Shown: positions 32,932 through 40,227 of the stretch, piece after piece
Layout: each line of letters starts with the position of its first letter
Numbering within the stretch: the stretch's first letter is position 1
Assembly: GCA_021794095.1 (NCBI GenBank)
Contig: JAJYRN010000003.1
Location: forward strand, 124,001-188,000
Source of the DNA: Acidobacteriota bacterium
Lineage (GTDB): Bacteria > Acidobacteriota > Holophagae > Holophagales > Holophagaceae
Direction: 5' to 3'
DNA: 64,000 nucleotides
Notes under the pieces: generated by a model
The model's database searches: none
What the model was told of the DNA's origin: nothing
Seen by the model: only the letters and a program-made list of their open reading frames with translations
Position numbers and translations under genes: made by a program

Positions 32932-35016
32932 ATGTCCCTCGCGCCCCTCCCGCTCAGCACCCAAGTGACGGTCCTCCGAGGCCTGGGCCCGGCCCGGGCG
33001 GCGGCGTTGCAAGAGGCGGGCATCAGCACGCTCCGCGACCTGCTCTGGAGCCTGCCGTTCCGGTACGTGGATCGGGGCAGCCTCCAGCCTCTCGGCAGCC
33101 TGGAGATGCGGGGCTTCGAGGCACCCGAAGGCGGCATCGTCACCGTGCTGGGCACCCTCCAGGATCTCCGCCAGAGCACCACCCGGGTGCAGCGCATGGC
33201 CCTCACGGAAGCGCTCCTGGCGGACGGCACCGGCACCCTGCGCCTGATCTGGTTCAACCAACCCTACCTGGGCCGTTCGCTCAAGGTGGGCGACCGGCTG
33301 CTGGCCTTTGGCCCCGTGGTGCTGGGACGGCATGGCCTGGAGATGCGCTCCCCCCAGTTCGAACTCCTGGGCCGCGGCGAGGAGACGCCGTGGGTGCGCC
33401 GGTTCCTGCCCCTCTACCGGAAACTCGGCCCCCTCCCGGGTCGCGCGCGCCAGCGGCTCGCGGCCGAGGCCCTCGCCCGCGCCCATCCGCCCGAGGAGTG
33501 GCTGCCGCTGGAGCTTTCCAAGGATCTGCCGGACACCCTCGCCGCGCTGCGGCTGCTGCATGAGCCGCCCGATGACAGCGATCCCCGGGCCCTGGAGGAG
33601 GGCACGACGCCGGCCCACCAGCGGCTGGCCGCGGAGGAGCTCTTCGCTTTCGCCCTGGGCGTGGCCCTGCGCCGGGCTGGCCGTTTGCGGCGGAAGGGCC
33701 TGGTGGTGCCCACCTCGCCGGAACTTCGCGAGCGGTTGAAGGCCTACCTGCCCTTCCCCCTTACCGGGGCCCAGCGCCGAGCGTTCAAGGAGATCGTGGA
33801 GGATCTCACCTCGGGCCGTGTCATGAACCGCCTGCTCCAGGGCGATGTGGGCAGCGGCAAGACGCTGGTGGCGTTCCTGGCCCTGGCCATGGCCGCGGAG
33901 ACGGGCGGTCAGGGCGCCCTGCTGGTGCCCACCGAAGTGCTGGCCCGGCAGCATGCGGCGAGCTTCCGGCGCCTGCTGGGGCCGGAGATGGGGGCGATGC
34001 AGTTGCTGCTGGGCGGCATGAAGGCCGCCGAGAAGCGCGAAGCCCTCGCCCGCCTCGCTTCCGGCGAGGCCCGTTACGTGGTGGGTACGCACGCCCTCTT
34101 CCAGGAGTCCGTGGCCTTCCACAAGCTCCAGCTCGTGGTGGTGGACGAGCAGCATCGCTTCGGCGTGAAGCAGCGCGAGGCCCTCAAAGAAAAGGGCGGC
34201 GATCCCCATTGGCTGGTCATGAGCGCCACGCCCATCCCGCGCTCCCTGGCCCTCTCCATCTTCGGCGATCTTGATCAGAGCGTGCTGGACGAGCTGCCCC
34301 CCGGCCGCCAGCCCGTCACCACGAAGCTGCTGCCCCCTGCCCAGGCCGAGGTGGCCTGGGGCCTCATGGCCCGGGAGCTGGCCGCGGGCCGGCAGGCCTT
34401 CGTGGTGAGTCCCGCCATTGATCCATCGGACGAAACCAAGGTGCAGCTGCGGGACATCCAGGCCATGGAGAAACTGCTCCGGGCCCGCTTCCCCGGCACA
34501 GAATTGGCGGTGGTCCACGGCCGCCTGAAAGCCGACGAGCTGACCGCGCACATGGACCGCTTCGTGCGCGGTGAGGCGGGGATCCTCCTGGCCACCACGG
34601 TCGTGGAAGTGGGCGTGGATGTGCCCAACGCCACGGTGATGGTGGTGGATCACGCCGAGCGCTTCGGCCTCAGCCAGCTCCACCAGCTGCGGGGCCGTGT
34701 GGGCCGGGGCGCCCACGCCAGCCAGTTCGTCATGCTCAGCGCCAGCGAGGCTCAGCGCCTGGCGGTGCTGGTGGACACCCGCGACGGTTTCCGCATCGCC
34801 CAGAAGGATCTGGAGCTGCGCGGACCCGGCGAGTTCTTCGGCGTGCGGCAGGCCGGCCTGCCCCAGTTCCAGGCGGCGGATCTGGTGCGCGACCGCGCCC
34901 TCCTCCTCCGCTGCCGCGAGGCCGCCGACCGCGCCATCCAGCTCGGCCTCAGCGAGCGTCAGATCGAGTGGCTGCATCGGGAACAGGCGCGCCTGAAGCT
35001 GGCGGATGTGAGCTGA
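32932..35016 (+). CDS. recG: ATP-dependent DNA helicase RecG
   Basis: 694 residues. Remodels stalled forks and branched DNA. Seen: the N-terminal wedge/OB domain (LLWSLPFRYVDRG..., VTVLGTLQDL), Walker A GDVGSGKT, DEQHRFG (the DEQH-type box II of RecG), SATPIPR, VVHGRLK, ATTVVEVGVDVPNAT and QLRGRVGRG. ATG 32932 has an AGG-containing ribosome site. Its stop at 35014-35016 is followed in the same frame by the remains of a subtilase gene. Confidence 0.97.
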   Translation: MSLAPLPLSTQVTVLRGLGPARAAALQEAGISTLRDLLWSLPFRYVDRGSLQPLGSLEMRGFEAPEGGIVTVLGTLQDLRQSTTRVQRMALTEALLADGTGTLRLIWFNQPYLGRSLKVGDRLLAFGPVVLGRHGLEMRSPQFELLGRGEETPWVRRFLPLYRKLGPLPGRARQRLAAEALARAHPPEEWLPLELSKDLPDTLAALRLLHEPPDDSDPRALEEGTTPAHQRLAAEELFAFALGVALRRAGRLRRKGLVVPTSPELRERLKAYLPFPLTGAQRRAFKEIVEDLTSGRVMNRLLQGDVGSGKTLVAFLALAMAAETGGQGALLVPTEVLARQHAASFRRLLGPEMGAMQLLLGGMKAAEKREALARLASGEARYVVGTHALFQESVAFHKLQLVVVDEQHRFGVKQREALKEKGGDPHWLVMSATPIPRSLALSIFGDLDQSVLDELPPGRQPVTTKLLPPAQAEVAWGLMARELAAGRQAFVVSPAIDPSDETKVQLRDIQAMEKLLRARFPGTELAVVHGRLKADELTAHMDRFVRGEAGILLATTVVEVGVDVPNATVMVVDHAERFGLSQLHQLRGRVGRGAHASQFVMLSASEAQRLAVLVDTRDGFRIAQKDLELRGPGEFFGVRQAGLPQFQAADLVRDRALLLRCREAADRAIQLGLSERQIEWLHREQARLKLADVS

Positions 35017-35079
35017 ACCGCGTTTCGTCAGGGCGGGCACAGGACTCGGACAAGCCGTCGGTTAGCCGCTGATCCCCGG

Positions 35080-36156
35080 GTGCAGCAGGCCGCCGAGGAC
35101 ATCGAAGTGCCCTGGATCCCAGACGAGCACGCCACCGCCGTCCGTGAGTCCGATCTCCAGGCCCAGGGACTGAACAGTGAGCCGTACTCGGGCTACCAGT
35201 GGAACCTGCGTCAGATCCATGCCGATCAGACCGCTGCCAATGGCGATATGGGCTGGGGCGTGAAGCGGGCCCGGGTGGCGGTGCTGGATGCCGGAATCTG
35301 GAGCGGCCACCCCGACATAGCCGCCAACGTCAACCTGGCGCTGAGCCGATCGTTCGTGCCCGGTGAGCCTGGCATTGATCCGATCGTGTACGGGTTCAGC
35401 CACGGCACCCATGTGGCCGGCATCATCGCCGCGCCCATCAACGGGATCGGCACCCAGGGCGTGGCGCCCCGCGCGGAGATCGTCGCCGTCAAGGTGCTGC
35501 GCAGCGACACGGGCAGCGGGTCGTTCTCCTGGCTCATCAGCGGGCTCCTGTACGCATCGGGTCCGGAAGTCCGGGCCGATGTCATCAACATGAGCCTGGG
35601 GACCACCTTCGACCGCCTCAATGCCGGCGGCGGCGGGTCCGGTCCGCTTCTTGCGGCGCTCAATCGGGCCATCACCCATGCCACCGCCGCGGGCTCCCTC
35701 TGCGTCAGCGCAGCGGGCAACGAGGGCGTGGACCTGAACAACCGCCTCTGGTCCATCCCGGCCCAGTCGGGCAATGGCATGGACGTATCCGCCACCGGAC
35801 CGTACGGACTGGCCGATTTCGATCGCGCGGCCTCCTACACGAATTACGGCCAGTCCGTCGTCTGTGTGGCCGCCCCCGGCGGTGACTTCGCCTTGGCTGG
35901 CTTTCCCTATGACATGGTGATCAGTCCGGCAGGCCACACCAGCAGGGGTTCCTGGGGGTACTACTTCGCGGCCGGAACCTCCATGGCGGCGCCCCACGTC
36001 TCCGGTGTGGCCGCCCTGATCGTGGGCAAGTACGGCAAGATGTCGCCCGCCGAGCTGAAGCGGCGCCTCCAGCAGAGCGCCGATGACATCCTCAAGCCCG
36101 GCGCCGATCCCTACTCCGGCCACGGCCGCATCAATGCCCTGGAGGCCCTGCGCTGA
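35080..36156 (+). CDS. S8 family (subtilisin-like) peptidase, N-terminally truncated
   Basis: 358 residues from GTG 35080. Catalytic residues are intact: Asp70 (AVLDAGIW), His108 (SHGTHVAG), oxyanion Asn (AAGNEG) and Ser near 299 ([11 protein letters not shown]). The part before the catalytic domain has no signal peptide; instead the frame is open all the way to the recG stop, and the codons before GTG encode a piece like the end of a subtilase propeptide ([16 protein letters not shown]). There is no ribosome site at 35080. So the gene has lost its secretion signal and most of its propeptide, probably in a deletion joining it to recG. It may be a pseudogene, or an intracellular form. Confidence 0.75.
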   Translation: MQQAAEDIEVPWIPDEHATAVRESDLQAQGLNSEPYSGYQWNLRQIHADQTAANGDMGWGVKRARVAVLDAGIWSGHPDIAANVNLALSRSFVPGEPGIDPIVYGFSHGTHVAGIIAAPINGIGTQGVAPRAEIVAVKVLRSDTGSGSFSWLISGLLYASGPEVRADVINMSLGTTFDRLNAGGGGSGPLLAALNRAITHATAAGSLCVSAAGNEGVDLNNRLWSIPAQSGNGMDVSATGPYGLADFDRAASYTNYGQSVVCVAAPGGDFALAGFPYDMVISPAGHTSRGSWGYYFAAGTSMAAPHVSGVAALIVGKYGKMSPAELKRRLQQSADDILKPGADPYSGHGRINALEALR

Positions 36157-36169
36157 ACGGGCGCTCGGA

Positions 36170-36208
36170 AACGGAACGGGGCCGGCCCCTCATCGGCCCC
36201 GTTCCGTT
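36170..36208. terminator. Terminator hairpin after the subtilase
   Basis: 15-bp perfect arms (36170-36184 and 36194-36208, AACGGAACGGGGCCG and its complement) with a nine-base loop, between the convergent subtilase and VOC-protein genes. Confidence 0.8.
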
Positions 36209-36232
36209 CAGCAGGGGTTGGGGCAAAAGGGC

Positions 36233-36640
36233 TTAGTGGGCAGAGGGGCCCTTGAGTTCCACGACGTTGCCTTCCGGATCCGTGATGTAGATGGAAGGGC
36301 CTGTTCCTTCGGCCCCGTAGCGCAGCTCGGTCGGGCCGGCTTCCACGCCATGCGCCGCCAGGTGTCGTTGGAGATCCGCTTCATCGAAGGGTTCCACCCG
36401 GAAGCAGACGTGATCCAGGTTCCGCGCACCCTTTCCGGGTGCCCCGCCGCCGGCTCTGCCGATCGGCCCATCCACGGAGACGAGGTCGAGGATGGACCGG
36501 CCGGCGCGGAGCTGGACCAGGCCGAGGTCATCCTGTCGTCGCTCCACTGGGCAGCCGAGCACCTCGCCATAGAAACGGAGCATCGTCTCGAGGTCAACGA
36601 CGCGCAGGACAAGGTGATCAATCTCGCGGATGTGGATCAT
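36233..36640 (-). CDS. VOC/glyoxalase family protein
   Basis: 135 residues with two beta-alpha-beta-beta-beta units. Candidate metal ligands: His9 in IDHLVLRV, His near 76 in LDHVCFRV, and Glu in NVVELKG near the C-terminus. VOC proteins include glyoxalase I, fosfomycin-resistance enzymes and extradiol dioxygenases; the fold alone does not pick one. ATG 36640 overlaps the MEMO gene stop (ATGA) and has AGGAA upstream, so it is the third gene of the coaD-MEMO-VOC operon. Confidence 0.88.
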   Translation of the reverse strand: MIHIREIDHLVLRVVDLETMLRFYGEVLGCPVERRQDDLGLVQLRAGRSILDLVSVDGPIGRAGGGAPGKGARNLDHVCFRVEPFDEADLQRHLAAHGVEAGPTELRYGAEGTGPSIYITDPEGNVVELKGPSAH

Positions 36641-37803
36641 GGCGTTCCTGACACCCCGGAGCCCTTCCCGGCGACGAACGCCACGCCGGGATAGCTCACG
36701 AAATGGTAGAGGTTCGCGGGCGCGGTGCGGCCCATGCCGAGGGGCGTCACGGGCAGCTCGGGAAAGCTGATGGAGGTGCCGTAGGCGATGGGAAGGCCCA
36801 CGGGGGCCGGCAGGCTCAGATCGCGGGCGGTTGCACCCAGCAGCAGGAGGCCGAAGGGAATGGAGAAGCGCCCGCACCAGGGCATCCGGTAGGTGTCGGG
36901 ATGCTGGGGATCCACCGCCGCGTCGTAGAAGGCCTCGGCCTTCGCGGGTGCGACGGGCCCGGCCAGGGGGCCCGTCAGCAGGGCCCGGTCCCGGGCGGTG
37001 GCCTTGACGTAGGCATCCACGCCACCCTCGCCGTAGGGCGTGTAGGCGAAGTCAGCGCCGTAGTGGATGCCATCGGAGGAGATCACGATGGCCACATCCC
37101 GGCCCAGCGCCCAGCCGCGTTTCCGCATGGAGGCCGCCAGGGCCGTCCCCAGGTGGGCGGCCAGCTCCTGGAACCGCGGGAAGGAGGCCGCGGGCACGAG
37201 GATGGAGACGATCTTCAATGCAGGATCCTGGTGCTTCAGCCAATAGGCAATGGCCTCGACCGAATGCTCGCTGTCCTGCATCGCCGCATCCTGGATGACA
37301 TCGGAGGCGGGCAGCTGGGCCAGCAGCTCGTCCCGCAGGCCGGACACCGGGATGTCGCCATCGGGGGCGTGCCAGGCCCGGTAGGGATCGAAGACGAGCG
37401 CGTTCCGCGCGCCGAAGCGGCGGTAGCCATGGAAAACCCCCACCAGCACGACGGTGTGGGCCGTCACGAGAGGCACGACCCGACGGTACACGCGCCCCGC
37501 GTACAGGTCGTCATCGTGGGGACAGATCACGCCCAGGACACCGTGGGCAGGCAAGGGGCCGAATGATTCCGGGAGGGGCGGCTGGGCCGACCAGTCCCAG
37601 ACCTTGGCCATCTGGTCCGCCCGCGACGCGAAGCCGACGATGTCCTTCTGGCCCCGTACCGTGGCCGTGGAGGGGATTCCCATGGTCTTCCGCACCTCGG
37701 CCAGGGTCGGCGCGGCTGGGGGCGGAGCAGGCTGGGCCGGGAGGACCGGCGCCAGAAGGGCGGGCAGCAGCAGCCATCGCATCCGCATGGGGGCCCTGGT
37801 CAT
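36637..37803 (-). CDS. Exported MEMO1-family (AmmeMemoRadiSam protein B-like) protein
   Basis: 388 residues. MEMO-like domain with putative metal ligands at the expected places: HD in ICPHDDDLYAG, His in GVFHGYRR, DSEHSVEA, SSDGIHYG, and Cys in WCGRFSIPF. Human MEMO1 binds copper or iron at the matching His, His, Cys. Unlike most members it opens with a signal peptide (MRWLLLPALLAPVLPAQPAP), which places it outside the inner membrane. It starts inside the coaD stop (ATGA) at 37803; an in-frame ATG at 37788 would give a shorter signal. No AMMECR1 or radical-SAM partner is visible. Confidence 0.82.
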   Translation of the reverse strand: MTRAPMRMRWLLLPALLAPVLPAQPAPPPAAPTLAEVRKTMGIPSTATVRGQKDIVGFASRADQMAKVWDWSAQPPLPESFGPLPAHGVLGVICPHDDDLYAGRVYRRVVPLVTAHTVVLVGVFHGYRRFGARNALVFDPYRAWHAPDGDIPVSGLRDELLAQLPASDVIQDAAMQDSEHSVEAIAYWLKHQDPALKIVSILVPAASFPRFQELAAHLGTALAASMRKRGWALGRDVAIVISSDGIHYGADFAYTPYGEGGVDAYVKATARDRALLTGPLAGPVAPAKAEAFYDAAVDPQHPDTYRMPWCGRFSIPFGLLLLGATARDLSLPAPVGLPIAYGTSISFPELPVTPLGMGRTAPANLYHFVSYPGVAFVAGKGSGVSGTP

Positions 37804-38279
37804 GACCGCAACCGGTCCGCGATGCGGTCCCGCAGCAGCTCTGGCACCAGATCGGTGAGGGCGCCCCCCATGCTGCCGATCTCCCGCACGAGGCGGCTGC
37901 TGACGGCGCTGTACTTCTCCTTGGGCATGAGGAAGACCGTCTCCAGCTCCGGCGCCAGCTTGCGGTTCATGAGGGCCATCTGGAACTCGTACTCGAAGTC
38001 GCTGAAGGCCCGCACGCCGCGCACGATGGACTGGGCGCCCTGGGTGCGGGCGAAATCCACCAGCAGGCCATGAAAACTGGTGATCTCCACACCGGGATGA
38101 TCGCCCACCAGATCGCGCAGCATGGCCACCCGCTCCTCCACCGTGAAGGCGGCGGTCTTGGCGGGGTTGTAGAGCACCGCCACCACGAGGCGGTCCACGA
38201 GCTTTTCGGCCCGCTGAATGAGATCCCAGTGGCCGAGGGTCACGGGATCGAAGGAGCCGGGATAGATGGCCGTGCGCAC
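37800..38279 (-). CDS. coaD: Phosphopantetheine adenylyltransferase
   Basis: 159 residues, typical length. Adds AMP to 4'-phosphopantetheine in coenzyme A synthesis. Seen: YPGSFDPVTLGH with Thr14-x-Gly-His17, VRGVRAFSDFEYE, the MPKEKYSAVSSRLVREI ATP-binding segment. First gene of a leftward operon with MEMO and VOC genes joined by four-base overlaps. No intergenic promoter motif could be identified in the 70 bases up to the start of the ddl-linked element. Confidence 0.97.
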   Translation of the reverse strand: MRTAIYPGSFDPVTLGHWDLIQRAEKLVDRLVVAVLYNPAKTAAFTVEERVAMLRDLVGDHPGVEITSFHGLLVDFARTQGAQSIVRGVRAFSDFEYEFQMALMNRKLAPELETVFLMPKEKYSAVSSRLVREIGSMGGALTDLVPELLRDRIADRLRS

Positions 38280-38352
38280 GGGAGCTCCTTGGGAGGCTGT
38301 CCTAGCCTAGCGCAACCGGACTCCGGGGCGTCACCGGAGCCCGTTGGCGGTA

Positions 38353-38745
38353 AGGAGCTGGAACGGAATAATCGTTGCCATCGTTGACGCCCAGCCGCGA
38401 TGCATCCGCAGATATCCGTTCGTCTCGCGTATCGCCGTAGGCGATACCGAGAAGGAAGGGCCCGCAGGGCCATGTGGTTCATGGTTCACCATCTGCGAAG
38501 CGGATAGGGCCGCATCGGCGCAGCCGATGGCGGGGGCGGAGCCCCGAGGGCCGAAGGCCCGAGCCAGGGGCCCTGACGCCGCGGGGCGCGCGGATGGGCG
38601 TCAACCCTCCGGGCGCGGGGTGGCGGGCTGCGCGATCCTGCGTCGGCTTCGGTTCACGGAGTCCCGCTCCGCTGGAACCTCAGCCTCCTTGACTCGCTTG
38701 CCCGGCACCCCGCGCGATGGCATTGCTTATTCCGTTCCAGCTCCT
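38353..38745. mobile_element. 393-bp non-coding element with 19-bp terminal inverted repeats and GNA-loop hairpins
   Basis: The 477-base gap between coaD and ddl is the only gene-free stretch above 300 bases. It is bounded by AGGAGCTGGAACGGAATAA (38353-38371) and its exact complement at 38727-38745; imperfect pairing continues inwards through TGCCATCG. Inside lie a run of short perfect or near-perfect hairpins, nearly all with GNA triloops: 38423-38452 (GTA), 38459-38471 (GCA), 38491-38505 (GAA), 38513-38529 (GCA), 38533-38545 (GGA), 38548-38560 (GAA). No transposase, no convincing frame. Target-site duplication is not clear. It ends 11 bases before the ddl start codon. It looks like a MITE-type or structured-RNA element. 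Confidence 0.75.
38423..38452. repeat. Bulged GTA-loop hairpin (same family as the polA leader hairpins)
   Basis: TCTCG, bulged C, GTATCGCC, GTA loop, GGCGATAC, CGAGA. Compared with 19639-19668 the inner stem is changed on both arms so that pairing is kept, and the loop changes from GCA to GTA. Confidence 0.8.
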
Positions 38746-38756
38746 AAAGTGGAGCC

Positions 38757-39854
38757 ATGAGCCAGCGTCTTTCGGTCGGTCTTCTTTTCGGCGGCGAGAG
38801 CCCCGAGCACGAGGTGTCCATCGTGACGGCGCGGGCCATCGCCGAGCATCTGGATCCCGCCCGGTTCGAGGTGCGGCCCATGGGCATTGCGCGGAATGGG
38901 GTCTGGGCCGTCCTGGGCGATCCCTTCGCGCGGCTCGCCTCGGGTGAGCTGCCGGAGCGCAGCGCCCATCCCTTCATGCCCCTGGAGCGGGGCGCCGAGA
39001 ACACCCCTCTGCCCGACCTCTTCTTCAACGCGCTGCACGGCGCGGGCGGCGAGGATGGCCAGATCCAGGGCTACCTGGAGCTGCTGCACCGCCCCTACAC
39101 CGGCGCGGGCCTGCTGGCGATGGCGGCGGGCATGGACAAGTGGATCACCAAGCGCCTGTGGGAATCCGAGGGGCTGCCTGTGGTGCCCTATGAGGGGCTC
39201 ACCGAGGAGCGCTGGAACCGCGACCGGAACGGCTGCCTGGCCGCCTGCGCGAAGCTGGGGCTGCCCCTCTTCATCAAGCCCGCCAACCTGGGCAGCAGCA
39301 TCGGTGTGGAGAAAGTGAAACGGGCGGAGGATCTGCCCGCGGCCCTGGACCGGGCCTTCACCTTCGATCGCCGGGTGCTGGTGGAGCAGGGCCTGGAGGT
39401 CCGCGAGATCGAAGTGGCCGTCCTGGGCGGCGACGATCCCCTGGTGTCCCAGCCCGGTGAAATCGTCGTGGCGGACGAGTTCTACACCTTCGAGGACAAG
39501 TACATCGCCGGCAAGAGCCATTCGGAGATCCCCGCGCAGATCCCCGAGGAACTGGCGGATCTGGTGCGCAAACTGGCGGCCCGGGCCTTCGCCGCGGTGG
39601 ACGGCTACGGCATGGCCCGGGTGGATTTCTTCCTGGAACGCGCCTCCGGAAGGATTTTCCTCAACGAGCTGAACTTCATCCCCGGCTTCACCAGCATCTC
39701 CATGTTCCCCAAGATGATGGCCGCCAGCGGCGTCCCCTACGCCGAGCTGCTGACCCGGCTCATGGATCTGGCCCTGGCCCGCCACGCCCAGACCGCGCCG
39801 AAGCAGAAGGGGTTCAAATCGGGGAGCGACTGGTTCCAGGGGTCTCAAGCCTAA
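38757..39854 (+). CDS. ddl: D-alanine--D-alanine ligase
   Basis: 365 residues. Makes the D-Ala-D-Ala dipeptide for peptidoglycan. Seen: LLFGGESPEHEVS at the N-terminus, LHGAGGEDGQIQGYLEL, the ATP-grasp core (PLFIKPANLGSSIGV, VEQGLEVREIEVAVLG), DEFYTFEDKY, ARVDFFLE, and the metal-binding LNELNFIPGFTSISMFPKM. The ATG at 38757 follows GTGGAG; the inverted-repeat element ends immediately upstream, so the element may supply or disturb the promoter. Confidence 0.97.
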   Translation: MSQRLSVGLLFGGESPEHEVSIVTARAIAEHLDPARFEVRPMGIARNGVWAVLGDPFARLASGELPERSAHPFMPLERGAENTPLPDLFFNALHGAGGEDGQIQGYLELLHRPYTGAGLLAMAAGMDKWITKRLWESEGLPVVPYEGLTEERWNRDRNGCLAACAKLGLPLFIKPANLGSSIGVEKVKRAEDLPAALDRAFTFDRRVLVEQGLEVREIEVAVLGGDDPLVSQPGEIVVADEFYTFEDKYIAGKSHSEIPAQIPEELADLVRKLAARAFAAVDGYGMARVDFFLERASGRIFLNELNFIPGFTSISMFPKMMAASGVPYAELLTRLMDLALARHAQTAPKQKGFKSGSDWFQGSQA

Positions 39855-39879
39855 GTGCGTCCTGGCCGATACACCGGTC

Positions 39880-40197
39880 ATGGACGCCCTTGGACCCGCC
39901 CTTTCCGGACTTGGCGCTGCGAGCGCGGGGCTGGCCGTGCAGGCCAACAACGTGGCCAACCAGTTGACGGCGGGCTACCAGGCCAAGCGGGTGGACCTCG
40001 CCGCCCAGCCGGCGGGCGGCGTGGCGGTGCAGGGCGTGAGCACGGATCCCACGCCCCCGGCACCGGGCGGTTCCAACGTGGATCTTGCGACGGAAATGGT
40101 GCAAGGCATGGCCCTGGACGTAATGTACAAAGCCAACCTGAAGGTCGTCCGTTCCGAGGACCAGCGCCTCCAGGCCACCCTCAACCTCACGGCCTGA
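39880..40197 (+). CDS. Small FlgC-like flagellar rod protein
   Basis: 105 residues. The N-terminus (LSGLGAASAGLAVQANNVANQLTAGYQAKRVDL) carries the ANNVAN motif of flagellar rod/hook proteins and the C-terminal half (NVDLATEMVQGMALDVMYKANLKVVRSEDQ) matches FlgC's terminal helix, with the middle domain nearly absent. Normal FlgC is about 135-150 residues. It sits alone, between ddl and an S41-like gene, far from any flagellar operon in view. It could be a rod component encoded apart or a protein repurposed to another structure. Confidence 0.7.
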   Translation: MDALGPALSGLGAASAGLAVQANNVANQLTAGYQAKRVDLAAQPAGGVAVQGVSTDPTPPAPGGSNVDLATEMVQGMALDVMYKANLKVVRSEDQRLQATLNLTA

Positions 40198-40227
40198 GGA
40201 CACCCCAGCTACGGCTACACTGGGACC

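Noticed and set aside
38460-38700. Short protein-coding genes inside the ddl-linked element
   Set aside because: The frames are rich in Arg, Gly and Pro, follow the hairpins, and lack ribosome sites or any similarity I recognise.
38351-38747. TA target-site duplication at the ends of the ddl-linked element
   Set aside because: The flanks read TA-AGGAGC on the left and CTCCT-AA on the right; an exact duplication cannot be placed without ambiguity.
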